From: Erythrobacteraceae bacterium CFH 75059
Lineage (GTDB): Bacteria > Pseudomonadota > Alphaproteobacteria > Sphingomonadales > Sphingomonadaceae
Direction of reading: 5' to 3'
Length of the DNA: 64,000 nt
Assembly (NCBI GenBank): GCA_004331795.1
Contig: SJSR01000002.1
Coordinates: forward strand, 186,001-250,000
This document shows, piece by piece, positions 45,962-55,600 of the stretch. The notes beneath the pieces were generated by a model, which had not been told where the DNA came from, did no database searches, and was given only the letters and a program-made list of their open reading frames with translations. How positions within the stretch are numbered: position 1 is the first letter of the stretch; every line of letters starts with the position of its first letter. Position numbers and translations under genes: made by a program.

Positions 45962-46567
45962 ATGAACAACGAGATCACAGATTCTGGCGTGGCGACGGGT
46001 CTGGCCAAAATCCTGGCGGATGTTGCCGGGCGTCTCGCCGCCGCGCCGCTCAGCGCCCGTGATCCGCTGCACGTGCCCGCGGTGGCGACCGCCGATGCGC
46101 GGGTGCGCGGCATGGTGCTCCGGGGAGTGGACACGACGCGCTGGACCCTGCGGTTCCACACGGACAGCCGCGCGCCGAAAGCGCGGATCATCGAAACGCA
46201 AAGCGCGGTCGGCGTGCTGTTCTATGACCGCGAGGCACGGGTGCAGATCCGCTGTCAGGGGACAGGCGCGGTCGTCCGCGACGGAGCGGAGGTGGATGCC
46301 GCGTGGGAGGCGGCCACGGCCTTCGCCCGGCGCTGCTATCTGGGGCTTGCGCCGGGCGCGGTGACGGGCCGACCCTCTTCCGGTCTGCCGGACTGGGTCG
46401 AGGGCGTTCGCCCGACTGAGGAGCAGCTGCTGCCGGCTCGGCGCAACTTCGCCATTCTGTCGGTGACGGTGGACGAGATCGACTGGTTCACCCTCGCGCA
46501 CACCGGCCACCGGCGCGCCGTGTTCCGGCGCGACGATGGCTGGCGCGGGGAGTGGATCGCGCCCTGA
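45962..46567 (+). CDS. Pyridoxamine 5'-phosphate oxidase-like flavoprotein
   Basis: A 201-residue FMN-binding split-barrel protein. WTLRFHTDSRAPKARIIE resembles the flavin-binding strands of the PNPOx-like group; DWVEGVRPTEEQ and VTVDEIDWFTLAHTGHRRAVF are the dimer-interface region. Unlike true PdxH it lacks the C-terminal RLHDR motif, so vitamin B6 oxidation is doubtful; a reductase or heme/flavin role is equally possible. It diverges from the rcnB-like gene across 132 bases. Confidence 0.85.
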   Translation: MNNEITDSGVATGLAKILADVAGRLAAAPLSARDPLHVPAVATADARVRGMVLRGVDTTRWTLRFHTDSRAPKARIIETQSAVGVLFYDREARVQIRCQGTGAVVRDGAEVDAAWEAATAFARRCYLGLAPGAVTGRPSSGLPDWVEGVRPTEEQLLPARRNFAILSVTVDEIDWFTLAHTGHRRAVFRRDDGWRGEWIAP

Positions 46568-46599
46568 CGCCGGGCGCGGGCGGCGAAGGCGCCGAGACA

Positions 46600-46622
46600 T
46601 GGACCGCCTGTGACACGGTCCA
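46600..46622. other. Inverted repeat between convergent genes
   Basis: TGGACCG, nine-base loop, CGGTCCA: a perfect seven-pair stem in the 172-base gap between the convergent flavoprotein and ettA genes. There is no T-run, so it may terminate transcription only weakly, if at all. No other feature is visible in this gap. Confidence 0.3.
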
Positions 46623-46739
46623 GGCAACACTCACCCGCCCGCGCGGCACGCGGAGAGCGCAGCGCCGCGGGTGTGCGCGTCTCCTTCGCGCCGCGTCAGG
46701 ACAGCGGCCGGATGGCCGCAAGCTCACGGCTCGCGGTCA

Positions 46740-48413
46740 TTACCGGGTCAGCTTCTTGTAGGCGAGGCGGGTTGGCCGGTCGGCCGCATCGCCGAGACGG
46801 CGGCGCTTGTCCTCCTCGTAAGCGGCGAAGTTGCCCTCGAACCACTCGACATGGCTGTTCCCCTCGAAGGCGAGGATGTGCGTCGCCAGCCGGTCGAGAA
46901 AGAAGCGGTCGTGGCTGATCACCACGGCGCAGCCGGCGAAGTTCTCGATCGCCTCCTCCAGCGCGGCCAGGGTTTCGACGTCGAGATCGTTGGTCGGCTC
47001 GTCGAGCAGCAGGACATTGCCGCCCTGTTTCAGCATCTTGGCCATGTGCACGCGGTTGCGCTCGCCGCCGGACAGCTTGCCGACGTTCTTCTGCTGATCC
47101 GGCCCCTTGAAGTTGAAGGCGCCGACATAGGCGCGCGTCGACATGTCGTGGCCGTTGACCTTCATGTAGTCGAGCCCGTCGGAGATCTCCTCCCACACGT
47201 TCTTGCTGCCGTCGAGATGGTCGCGGCTCTGGTCCACATAGCCGAGCCGGACGGTCGAGCCCATTTCGATCGAGCCGCTGTCCGGCTGCTCCTTGCCGGT
47301 CAGGATCCGGAATAGCGTCGACTTGCCGGCGCCGTTGGGACCGATCACCCCGACGATGCCGCCCGGCGGCAGGGTGAAGGACAGATCCTCGAACAGCAGC
47401 TTGTCGCCATAGGCCTTGCTGAGGTTCTTCGCCTCGATGACCTTGCCGCCAAGGCGTTCGGGCACCTGGATGACGATCTGCGCCTTGCCGGGCCGCCGGT
47501 CGGCCTGGGCCTCCTGCAGCTGCTCGAACTTGCGGATGCGGGCCTTGCTCTTGGTCTGCCGCGCGGCCGGAGTCTGCCGGATCCACTCCAGCTCCTCGCG
47601 CAAGGCCTTGGACCGGCCGCTCTCCTCGCGCGCTTCCTGCTCCAGCCGCTTGGCCTTCTTCTCGAGATAGGTCGAGTAGTTGCCCTCGTAGGGGTAGTAG
47701 CTGCCCCGATCGAGCTCGAGGATCCAGCCGACCACATTGTCGAGGAAGTAGCGGTCGTGGGTGATCATCAGCACCGCGCCGGCATACTCCTTGAGGTGGT
47801 TCTCCAGCCACTGCACACTTTCGGCGTCGAGGTGGTTGGTCGGCTCGTCCAGCAGCAGGATCGAAGGCTTCTGGATCAGCAGGCGGGTGAGGGCGACCCG
47901 GCGCCGCTCGCCGCCGGACAGGTCGGTGACCGGCCAGTCCCCCGGCGGACAGCGCAGCGCCTCCATGGCGATCTCGAGCTGGTTGTCGAGCGTCCAGCCG
48001 TCGAACGCGTCGATCTTCTCCTGCAGCTCGGCCATCTCGGTGCCGAGCGCGTCGAAGTCGGCGTCGGGCTCGGCCATCAGCGCGGACACGGCGTTGAACC
48101 GTTCCACGAGATCGGCTGTCTCCCGCGCACCGTCCTTCACATTCTCCAGCACGCTCTTGCTCGGATCCAGCTCCGGCTCCTGCGGCAGATAGCCCACCGT
48201 GATGTTCTCGCCCGGCCACGCTTCGCCGGTGAAATCCGTGTCCAGACCCGCCATGATCTTCATCAGCGTCGACTTCCCCGCGCCGTTCGGGCCGACAATC
48301 CCAATCTTGGCCCCCTGATAGAACTGGAGGCTGATGTCCTTGAGCACCGGCTTGGGCGCGCCGGGAAAGGTCTTGGTCATGTTCTTCATGACGAACGCGT
48401 ACTGCGCGGCCAT
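46740..48413 (-). CDS. ettA: Energy-dependent translational throttle protein EttA
   Basis: A 557-residue ABC-F protein with two ATPase domains. Both Walker A motifs (GPNGAGKST) are intact, with signatures LSGGERRRVALTRLL and LSGGERNRVHMAKML. EttA binds the ribosomal E site and gates the first elongation step according to ADP/ATP level. The linker between domains is Arg/Lys-rich as expected. The ATG at 48413 follows AAGGA and gives the standard MAAQYAFVMKNMTK start. Diverges from the peptidase gene. Confidence 0.96.
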   Translation of the reverse strand: MAAQYAFVMKNMTKTFPGAPKPVLKDISLQFYQGAKIGIVGPNGAGKSTLMKIMAGLDTDFTGEAWPGENITVGYLPQEPELDPSKSVLENVKDGARETADLVERFNAVSALMAEPDADFDALGTEMAELQEKIDAFDGWTLDNQLEIAMEALRCPPGDWPVTDLSGGERRRVALTRLLIQKPSILLLDEPTNHLDAESVQWLENHLKEYAGAVLMITHDRYFLDNVVGWILELDRGSYYPYEGNYSTYLEKKAKRLEQEAREESGRSKALREELEWIRQTPAARQTKSKARIRKFEQLQEAQADRRPGKAQIVIQVPERLGGKVIEAKNLSKAYGDKLLFEDLSFTLPPGGIVGVIGPNGAGKSTLFRILTGKEQPDSGSIEMGSTVRLGYVDQSRDHLDGSKNVWEEISDGLDYMKVNGHDMSTRAYVGAFNFKGPDQQKNVGKLSGGERNRVHMAKMLKQGGNVLLLDEPTNDLDVETLAALEEAIENFAGCAVVISHDRFFLDRLATHILAFEGNSHVEWFEGNFAAYEEDKRRRLGDAADRPTRLAYKKLTR

Positions 48414-48546
48414 TGGTCGGTCCTTCGTGCTGTGCGGATCGGGGGCGGAGTTGCCGGGCCATCTAGGGTGTTCGCGGGCGCCCGGCAAGCGGAGGCGGCG
48501 CGGTCCGCCATTGCCGCCGCTGCCGCGGAGCGTTAGCACCGCGCGC

Positions 48547-49923
48547 ATGACGCGCTTTCATCTCGCCGCCGCCCTGTCGGCGCTCGCCATTCCTCACGCC
48601 GCCATCGCCCATGTGCCCGCCACTTTGGCGCAGGCGGCCGACACCGCCCTTGAAAACGACGGGATCGCCTGGGACTTCGTCGAAGGCATCACCACCGAGG
48701 TCGGACCCCGCCAGGCCGGCACCGAGGCGGAGGCGCGCGGCCGTGCCTGGGCGATGCGCTGGCTTGCGGCGCAGGGCTTCGCCCGTGTCGCCGAAGAGCC
48801 GTTCACCATGGACACTTGGATCCGGGGCGAGGAGCAGGCCGCGATCACCGCGCCGTTCGCGCAGCGGCTGGTGGTGACGGCGCTCGGCAATTCGGGCGCG
48901 ACCGGGCCGCGCGGGCTTGAGGCCGAAGTCGTCTATTTCCCCAGCCATGCCGCGCTGCAGGCGGCGCCGGACGGAAGCCTTGCCGGCAAGATCGCCTATA
49001 TCGGCCACGCCATGCGCCCGACGCAGGACGGATCGGGCTACGGGTTTGCCGGTCCCGCGCGCTGGACCGGGCCGGCGATCGCGGCGCGCAAGGGCGCGGC
49101 GGCGGTGGTGATCCGGTCCATCGGCACGGACCATCACCGCGGCGCCCACACCGGCGGCACCACCTTCCCCGAAGGTGTTCGGCCCATTCCGGCGGCGGCA
49201 CTGTCCAATCCCGATGCCGACAATCTCGAGCGCATGTTCCGCCGCGCCGCCGGTCAGCCGATCCGGATGCGCCTCGTCCTCACTCCGCGCCAGCTTGGCC
49301 GGACCGCGAGCGGCAATGTGGTGGCCGAGGTGCCGGGGCGCGACCCGTCGCTGCCGCCGGTTCTGCTCGCCTGCCATCTCGACAGCTGGGATCTCGGCAC
49401 GGGGGCGGTGGACGATGCCGCGGGGTGCGGCATCATCGCTGCCGCCGCCCTGCATGTGGGCCGGCAGGGCACGCCGCTGCGCACGATCCGGCTGCTGTTC
49501 GCCGGGGCGGAGGAGACGGGGCTGTGGGGCAGCCGCGCCTACGCCGAAGCACACCGGAACGAGCGCTTCGCCGTGGGGCTGGAAAGCGACTTCGGTGCCG
49601 ACCGCATCTGGCGCCTCGACACCAACTTCACCGAAAGCAACCCGGCCCTGTATCGCCAGCTTGCCGCGGCGGTGGCGCGCTTCGGCGTCGCGCCGTCGCG
49701 CGAGGTGGCGACCGGCGGCGCCGATCTCAACGTCATCCGCGAGCAGGGCGGCGCGCTTGTCGATCTGCAGCAGGACGGAACCCGCTATTTCGATCTCCAC
49801 CACACGCCCGAGGACACGCTGGACAAGGTCGACCCGGTCCAGCTGCGGCAGAACGTGGCGGTGTGGACGCAGGTGGTCGGGATCCTGGCGAACACGGCGG
49901 GCGAATTCCGGCCGGCCGAGTGA
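48547..49923 (+). CDS. M28 family metallopeptidase (aminopeptidase)
   Basis: A 458-residue exported peptidase. A signal peptide ending AAIAH precedes a PA-like insert (residues about 100-200) and the zinc peptidase domain. Zinc ligands and catalytic residues are visible in LACHLDSWDLGTGAVDDAAG and AGAEETGLWG, with more in GLESDFGADR and FDLHHTPEDTLDKVD. It is probably a periplasmic aminopeptidase or carboxypeptidase. It diverges from ettA over about 130 bases. Confidence 0.92.
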   Translation: MTRFHLAAALSALAIPHAAIAHVPATLAQAADTALENDGIAWDFVEGITTEVGPRQAGTEAEARGRAWAMRWLAAQGFARVAEEPFTMDTWIRGEEQAAITAPFAQRLVVTALGNSGATGPRGLEAEVVYFPSHAALQAAPDGSLAGKIAYIGHAMRPTQDGSGYGFAGPARWTGPAIAARKGAAAVVIRSIGTDHHRGAHTGGTTFPEGVRPIPAAALSNPDADNLERMFRRAAGQPIRMRLVLTPRQLGRTASGNVVAEVPGRDPSLPPVLLACHLDSWDLGTGAVDDAAGCGIIAAAALHVGRQGTPLRTIRLLFAGAEETGLWGSRAYAEAHRNERFAVGLESDFGADRIWRLDTNFTESNPALYRQLAAAVARFGVAPSREVATGGADLNVIREQGGALVDLQQDGTRYFDLHHTPEDTLDKVDPVQLRQNVAVWTQVVGILANTAGEFRPAE

Positions 49924-49942
49924 CGCTGCCGGACCCGGGCGC

Positions 49943-50668
49943 TCAGAGGGCGAGAGCGGCGGCGATCACCATGCCCCCGCCGCGTTCTTCGCCCCGGTTG
50001 CGGCTGTAGGCAAGGTCGAGCGTCGCCTGCTGCGACAGCTGGTGCCGCACACCCAGCTGCCACACCGGCGCCTGGCCCTGCGTGAGCAGCACTTCCCCCT
50101 GCAGGCTGAGCGTGTCGGGGCGCACGTCAAACGCCAGGCGCAGCCCGCCCGTCGGCACGGTGCGCCGCGCGTCCCAGTCGCGGATCAGGCCGGCGTTGGC
50201 GTGAAGCCGCACCCGTTCATGCGCGCCCACGCTCATCAGGCCGAGCAGGGTCGTCTCGCTGCCACCGTCCCGGGCGAGGTTGACGCCGTGCTGCAGCCCG
50301 GCGCCAAGTTGCACCTCGCCGGGCGCGGGAGGGTCTTCGCCCGCGCCGCGTTTCACCTCCAGCCCGACGACCCGCGCGGCGCTCTCGCCAAAGCCGCGCT
50401 CAAGGGTCGCGGTGAACTCCCACAGCGGAGTCGCGGCTGGGGTGAAGGCGGGGGTGAGCACCACCAGCCTCTCCCGCCCGCTGAACAGGATCAGCCCCTC
50501 GACCTGCGCCCGCCCGGCCGGGGTGACGAGGGCGTCGTCGATCAGGAAGGCGCCGTTGGCGAGCCCGGCAACCGGCCATCCTGCCGTGCCGGCCGCCGCC
50601 AGCGCCAGCGACCAGCGGAGCGGCCGGCGCGCCGGCAGGGTTGCACGCTTCCGTGCCGCGGCGCGCAG
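49943..50668 (-). CDS. Putative outer membrane beta-barrel protein
   Basis: A protein of 241 residues if it starts at 50668. No ATG, GTG or TTG exists near the signal-peptide-like N-terminus (RWSLALAAAGTAGWPVAGLA). A CTG at 50668 lies directly after the stop of the MBL gene with GAGGA eight bases upstream, so CTG initiation is likely; the only standard in-frame start, GTG 50758, overlaps the MBL gene by 89 bases. The rest alternates short amphipathic strands and ends AALAL, consistent with a small barrel. Family not recognised. Confidence 0.62.
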   Translation of the reverse strand: MRAAARKRATLPARRPLRWSLALAAAGTAGWPVAGLANGAFLIDDALVTPAGRAQVEGLILFSGRERLVVLTPAFTPAATPLWEFTATLERGFGESAARVVGLEVKRGAGEDPPAPGEVQLGAGLQHGVNLARDGGSETTLLGLMSVGAHERVRLHANAGLIRDWDARRTVPTGGLRLAFDVRPDTLSLQGEVLLTQGQAPVWQLGVRHQLSQQATLDLAYSRNRGEERGGGMVIAAALAL

Positions 50669-50669
50669 C

Positions 50670-51566
50670 TTACTCGTCCTCGTCCACCGGCTCGAAGCGG
50701 TTGAGCGGGATCTTGAGAAACGCGCGTCCGTCGCACTCGGGGTCGGGCAGCCGGCCACCGCGGATGTTGACCTGCAGCGCCGCCAGCATCAGCGCGGGCA
50801 GTGGCAAGGTCGCGTCCCGCTTGGTGCGGGTGGCGACGAACTCCTCCTCGCTGATGCCGTCCTTGACGTGGACGTTGTCGGCCCGATGCTGCGCAACGGT
50901 GGCCATGCACATCGGGTCGCGCCCGTCCTTGCCGTAGTCGTGGCCGACGAACAGCGCGGTGTCGTCCGGCAGGGAGAGGATCTCGCGGATGCTGCGGTAC
51001 AGCGCATGGGCGTCACCGCCGGGGAAATCGGCGCGCGAAGTGCCCGCGTCCGGCATCATCAGGGTGTCGTGCACGAAGGCGACATCCCCGAACACGTAGG
51101 TGATCGACGCCATGGTGTGTCCGGGCGAAAACAGCACCCGCCCGTCGAGCTCGCCGACGCGCAGCGTGTCGCCGGCGGCGAACAGCCGGTCCCACTGGCT
51201 GCCGTCCGCCGGCAGGTCGGGCAGGCAGTAGATGTCCTTCCAGAGCTTCTGCACGCCGACGACCTTCTCCCCGATGGCGCGCGGCGCGCCGTATTTCTCG
51301 GCAAGATAGGGAGCGGCGGAGAAGTGGTCGGCGTGGGGATGGGTATCGAGCACCCATTCCACCTTCAGCCCCTCGTCATCGACATACCGCGCGATGGCAT
51401 CGGCGTTGCGGGTGCTGGTTGCGCCCGCCTTCTCGTCGTAGTCGAACACCGGGTCGATGATCGCCGCCGCGCGTGTCGCCTTGTCCGCCAGCACATACTG
51501 ATAACTCCCCGTCTTCTTGTCATAGAATGCCGCGACACGGGATTTCTCGCGTTCGAACACGTCCAT
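50670..51566 (-). CDS. MBL-fold hydrolase, persulfide dioxygenase-like (paralog 1)
   Basis: A 298-residue metallo-beta-lactamase-fold protein. The metal motif is THPHADH (His76, His78, Asp80, His81) with later ligands in SPGHTMAS and FVGHDYG. The C-terminus [12 protein letters not shown] is characteristic of the ETHE1/Blh-like group that uses one iron to oxidise glutathione persulfide to sulfite. It is similar along its length to the protein encoded at 61414-62343. Located away from the sulfur operon, coupled to a putative outer membrane protein gene. Confidence 0.88.
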   Translation of the reverse strand: MDVFEREKSRVAAFYDKKTGSYQYVLADKATRAAAIIDPVFDYDEKAGATSTRNADAIARYVDDEGLKVEWVLDTHPHADHFSAAPYLAEKYGAPRAIGEKVVGVQKLWKDIYCLPDLPADGSQWDRLFAAGDTLRVGELDGRVLFSPGHTMASITYVFGDVAFVHDTLMMPDAGTSRADFPGGDAHALYRSIREILSLPDDTALFVGHDYGKDGRDPMCMATVAQHRADNVHVKDGISEEEFVATRTKRDATLPLPALMLAALQVNIRGGRLPDPECDGRAFLKIPLNRFEPVDEDE

Positions 51567-51723
51567 GTTCTGCTCCGGTTGATGTTGTCGTGTGCTGGCG
51601 GGGGCGGATGCCCGGTTCCTCAGGACCAACGTCGCAGCCGGCGATTGGCTCCGCGTTGCTGCGCGAAGCGCGGCGTCCTGAACCGCGGCGGGCAGCAAGC
51701 ACCGGCCGTGCGGGACCGGCGGC

Positions 51724-53346
51724 TCAGCCCGTTGCCGTGTTCCGCTTTCTTCCCCGGCGGACCAGCCTCATCCTCAGCCCCGGCACGGCCATGAAGGCGA
51801 TGAGGGCAAGGACGACGCCCGCGACAACCGCGTTCTGCGCCAGCCGGCCGACCGGGAACAGGAAGTTCCACTTGTGCGCCAGGCTGAACACCAGCCGTTC
51901 TGGCTTCTCCCAGTCCGACACCCGGTCGACGAGGACACCTGCACCGGGATCGACGAACAGGCTGGCGTTGACGGGGGTGCCGTAATCGACCCGCCACACC
52001 GGCAGCCGCTTGTTGCGAAAGTCGTAGTCGTGGCTGAACCTCGTGACCAGTTCGACGCTGCGGACCGCACCGTCGGGTGCACCGGTGAAGCGGCGGGCGA
52101 TGGCCAAGGCCAGATCCCTGTCGCCCGACACGGCGGGTTCGCCCGTGGCGGCGTCGAGGAGGATCGCCGGACCATCGGGCCTGATCCCGGCAAAGCGCGC
52201 CTCGCGCATCTCGGCGTCGGTGGTGGGCACCCGGGCGGAGGCGGGCGCCACCGGCGCCGCGCCGTGGTCATGCCCGCTCCGGCCGCTCTCTGCCGCCGCA
52301 GCGGCGTCGGCCGGACCGTGATCGTGCATGCCGCCGCCCATCGCGCCTCCGGATGGCGCAAGGGCGATGCGGTAGAGCGGCTGGCCCTCAGCCCCCTCAA
52401 CCAGCGCGACGCCGGCGATGCGGCGTCCTTCGGCAAGGCGCGCCCAGTCTTCCTCGACCGGCCATCGGCCGCTTGCCACGTCGATCGGCCGGCCCATCGC
52501 CAGATTGCTCACCGCCGGAGAGACGGCGGACTGGACGAGGTGATACAGACCCGAGGCGGAGAACAGGATCAGGGGCAGCGCCAGCACGTAGCCGGCCCGC
52601 CGGTGCCATCCCCGCGCGCCCGGCAGGCGCGCCTTGCGCCGGATCGTGACCAGCATGGCAAGGCCCGTCAGCGCGATGGCGAGAAGGCTGCCGACCATCA
52701 GGAAAATTACCGCGACCCGCAGCCAGCCGAGCCTCTCGGGCACCCATTCCCACGTGTGCAGCGTCCGGAACACGGCCTGAAGCCGGTTCTTGGTGTGGTT
52801 GTTCACCGCCGCGAGGCTGGATGTTTCCGTGTGGACATAGGCGGTCAGGCCGTCGTCGCCCGCAAAGCGAAGCTTCCACACGGGCAGCAGCCGGTTGACC
52901 CACGGGTAGTCCGCGTCGAACGCCGTCTGCAGCACGGCCGACGTGACCGCGCGGTCGGTGGCAAGGTAGTGGCGGGCGAGGAAATCGGCCTGCGCTTCGT
53001 CGCCGTCGGCGATCTCGGCGCCGTCTGACGGGCGGAAGTAGCGCCGCTCCGCCAGCGGCTGCGTCGTCACCTGCCACAGCACCCCGCCTCCGGCGGCCGG
53101 CACCGTCTTCACCGCCACCGCCTCGGCAATGCCGTGGCGGGCGAGGGTGGTCGCAATGGGCTGCGCGCCGGCAAGCGCGACCGTCGCGCGCGGCGGCAGG
53201 AACTGCGCCTGCTGCGGACCGAACAGCACCATCGCGACATGGGTGAGGCCCGACAGACCCCAGATCAGCAGGCTGATGCCGCCCACGATGGCCAGCACCC
53301 GGTGCTTGGACAGGGACCAGCGCGCCGTCGTGTTCTTCATGCTCAT
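51724..53346 (-). CDS. PepSY-associated membrane protein
   Basis: A 540-residue inner-membrane protein with about four helices (near 16-40, 205-230, 250-275 and 500-525) and periplasmic PepSY-like domains. Such proteins occur with TonB receptors and are proposed to reduce ferric siderophores (FoxB/FiuB-like) or handle copper. A His-rich loop MGGGMHDHGP...GHDHG at about 360-390 suggests metal binding. Its ATG overlaps the receptor stop by four bases. Confidence 0.87.
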   Translation of the reverse strand: MSMKNTTARWSLSKHRVLAIVGGISLLIWGLSGLTHVAMVLFGPQQAQFLPPRATVALAGAQPIATTLARHGIAEAVAVKTVPAAGGGVLWQVTTQPLAERRYFRPSDGAEIADGDEAQADFLARHYLATDRAVTSAVLQTAFDADYPWVNRLLPVWKLRFAGDDGLTAYVHTETSSLAAVNNHTKNRLQAVFRTLHTWEWVPERLGWLRVAVIFLMVGSLLAIALTGLAMLVTIRRKARLPGARGWHRRAGYVLALPLILFSASGLYHLVQSAVSPAVSNLAMGRPIDVASGRWPVEEDWARLAEGRRIAGVALVEGAEGQPLYRIALAPSGGAMGGGMHDHGPADAAAAAESGRSGHDHGAAPVAPASARVPTTDAEMREARFAGIRPDGPAILLDAATGEPAVSGDRDLALAIARRFTGAPDGAVRSVELVTRFSHDYDFRNKRLPVWRVDYGTPVNASLFVDPGAGVLVDRVSDWEKPERLVFSLAHKWNFLFPVGRLAQNAVVAGVVLALIAFMAVPGLRMRLVRRGRKRNTATG

Positions 53347-55478
53347 CGCTGCATCCCCTTCCCGAACATGGCGCGCAGGCCCGCGAACACGGCGCGCCCC
53401 TGACCCGGCGTGTAGAGCGCCTCGTTGGCGAGACGCTGGTTTGCGTTGGTGGTGACGTTTGCGATGAACACGGTGTCGAACAGGTTCTCCACCGAACCGA
53501 ACAGCTCGAGGGTCCGCGTCAGGGCTGCTCCGGCGGTCAGCTGCACGGTCGTGTAGCCGGGCGCCCGTTCGGTGTTGGCGTAGTCCGCCCACGGGCCGTC
53601 GGGGATCCACCGCACGGTGGCCGAGAGGTGGAACCTGTCCGTCTGGTCGAAGCGGGCTTCGGTGACCAGCACGTGCCGCGGCACGCCCGCCAGCCGGTTG
53701 TCGCCATAGATGGGGTCGTTCGCGAAGGCGAAGTCGTTGAGAGTGTAGGCCGCGCTCAGCCGCAGCGACTGGCCGCGCGCCTCCAGTGCCGTCCTGAACG
53801 GCCGCAGGTCGAGGCCGAGTTCCAGCCCCCGGTGGAGGGTGCGCCCGCCATTCGCGGTCACCGTCACCAGTCCCCGCGCCCCCGGCACGGCAAGATCGAG
53901 GAACTCGTTCTCCAGCTCCGCGCGGTAGAGGGCGACATCCCAGGCGACGATTCCTGCTTCTCCGCGCGAGCCGATCTCGACCACGGTGGCGCGCTGCGGC
54001 GCGAGGGGTGCGAAGGGGAAAACGCCGCCGCTCGTCACATCGGCGAGGCTCGGTGGCTCGAAACTGCGGCTGATGTTGCCGAACACCTGAACGTTCGGGG
54101 CTGCATCCACCAGCAGGCCGATGCGCGGATTGAACTGGTCATGCGCGACCCGCCCCGTCACCGTGTTCAGGATCGCGGTCACGTCGCGCGTGGCGCGGGC
54201 ATATTGCCCGCCGATGACGAGCGTTGCCGCGTCCGTGATGCCCAGATCGGCCCGCCCGAACACGGTCAGCGTGGCCGAATCCTGATCGGAGCGCGCACGC
54301 AGCGCGCCGCGCTCGCCGGAGACGTTGGCAAAGATCTGTGCGTCGTTGCTCGCGAAGGCGGTGATCGCGCCAAGCTGCCAGCGGCTGTGACGGCCGGGGA
54401 AGGGAAGCGCTCCCGACAGGCGCAGCGAGCCGCCGACCTCGTCCTCAACCTGCACGATGATGCCGGCGAAGCGGGTGATCGCATGGTCGAGATTGCGGCG
54501 GGCATACCAGCCGCCGAGTTCCAGTGTGGCGCTGTCCGCCTCGATCACCGTCAGGTTCGAGACGCGGAAAACCGCAAGATTGCGGTCCCAGTCATCGGCG
54601 ACCGGACCGGGATCGACCACCACCGGTCCGGCCCGCACCGGGCGCCCCGCTGCACGCGGATTGGCCAGCGCGTCGGCAAGGCGCAGCGTGCCGGCCAGCT
54701 CGAAAATGTCGGTCAGGGCGGTGGCGTAGAACCGGCTCTCAACACGGTCGGACACGCGCCAGCCGAGATTGCCATGGGTATAGAGGCTGCGCACCGCGCT
54801 GTGTTCGCGATAGCCGTCGCTGGCAAGTCCGGTGAGCCCGCCCCAGGCATCGACGTCGCCGCTCCTGCCCGAAAGCGAGGCGTTGGCGCGGACGGTGCCG
54901 AAACTGCCGCCTTCGACGCGCAGCATCAGCGGTGCGCGCGCCGTCCGTCCCGTGGGGCTGACGATGTTGACCGCTCCGCCGAGCGATGCCGCCCCGAACC
55001 GCAGACCGTTCGCACCCTTGAACACCTCCATGTAGCGGATGGTGAGCGGGTCGACCTCCTGGAACTCGGTCGAGCCCGACGCGCGGCTGATCGGCACCCC
55101 GTCGCGCAGCACGGTGAGCCCGCGCCGCTCGAAGCTGGAATTCAGGCCCGAGCCGCGGATGGAGATCCGGCTCTCGCGCGGGGCGCTGGTGTCGGCGAAG
55201 ACGCCGGGCGTGAGTTCGAGCACATCGCCGATCGCCTGGGCAAAGGTGTCGGTGAAGCCTTCGTCCTCGACCAGCCCGACGGCGCCCGGGATGCGTTGCA
55301 GCTCCCGGCGTGCAGCGTCGGGGGTGGGGGCGGTCGCGCTGCCGGGCAGGCTGGCGGTGACGATGATCTCCTCGCCGCGCTGTCCGACGCCCTGCGCCTG
55401 AAGCGGAGCGTGGAAGGCGGCGAGAGTGGCGAGCATGGTCGCGCCGGAAAGGGCGCGTTTCACGCGGATGACTGGCAT
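53343..55478 (-). CDS. TonB-dependent outer membrane receptor
   Basis: A 711-residue receptor. A signal peptide ending APLQAQ, the TonB-box-like EEIIVTAS, a plug domain (about 45-170) with SRISIRGSGLN and LRDGVPI, and a 22-strand barrel ending with an aromatic-poor AMFGKGMQR tail. The plug resembles siderophore or ferric-citrate receptors, while the DUF2946 neighbour is more typical of copper uptake. The substrate is therefore a metal or metal complex of unknown type. First structural gene after DUF2946. Confidence 0.92.
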   Translation of the reverse strand: MPVIRVKRALSGATMLATLAAFHAPLQAQGVGQRGEEIIVTASLPGSATAPTPDAARRELQRIPGAVGLVEDEGFTDTFAQAIGDVLELTPGVFADTSAPRESRISIRGSGLNSSFERRGLTVLRDGVPISRASGSTEFQEVDPLTIRYMEVFKGANGLRFGAASLGGAVNIVSPTGRTARAPLMLRVEGGSFGTVRANASLSGRSGDVDAWGGLTGLASDGYREHSAVRSLYTHGNLGWRVSDRVESRFYATALTDIFELAGTLRLADALANPRAAGRPVRAGPVVVDPGPVADDWDRNLAVFRVSNLTVIEADSATLELGGWYARRNLDHAITRFAGIIVQVEDEVGGSLRLSGALPFPGRHSRWQLGAITAFASNDAQIFANVSGERGALRARSDQDSATLTVFGRADLGITDAATLVIGGQYARATRDVTAILNTVTGRVAHDQFNPRIGLLVDAAPNVQVFGNISRSFEPPSLADVTSGGVFPFAPLAPQRATVVEIGSRGEAGIVAWDVALYRAELENEFLDLAVPGARGLVTVTANGGRTLHRGLELGLDLRPFRTALEARGQSLRLSAAYTLNDFAFANDPIYGDNRLAGVPRHVLVTEARFDQTDRFHLSATVRWIPDGPWADYANTERAPGYTTVQLTAGAALTRTLELFGSVENLFDTVFIANVTTNANQRLANEALYTPGQGRAVFAGLRAMFGKGMQR

Positions 55479-55600
55479 GTTGTATCCCGATGTCGTGTGG
55501 CAGAGCCGCCGTGCGGCGGCGCGCCGTCAAACCTGCCGAGGCGGGTCGTTGAGGGCGGACGCCAGCCGGGTCGGCCTTGCCGGCGAGGCGGGCGCGAGGA

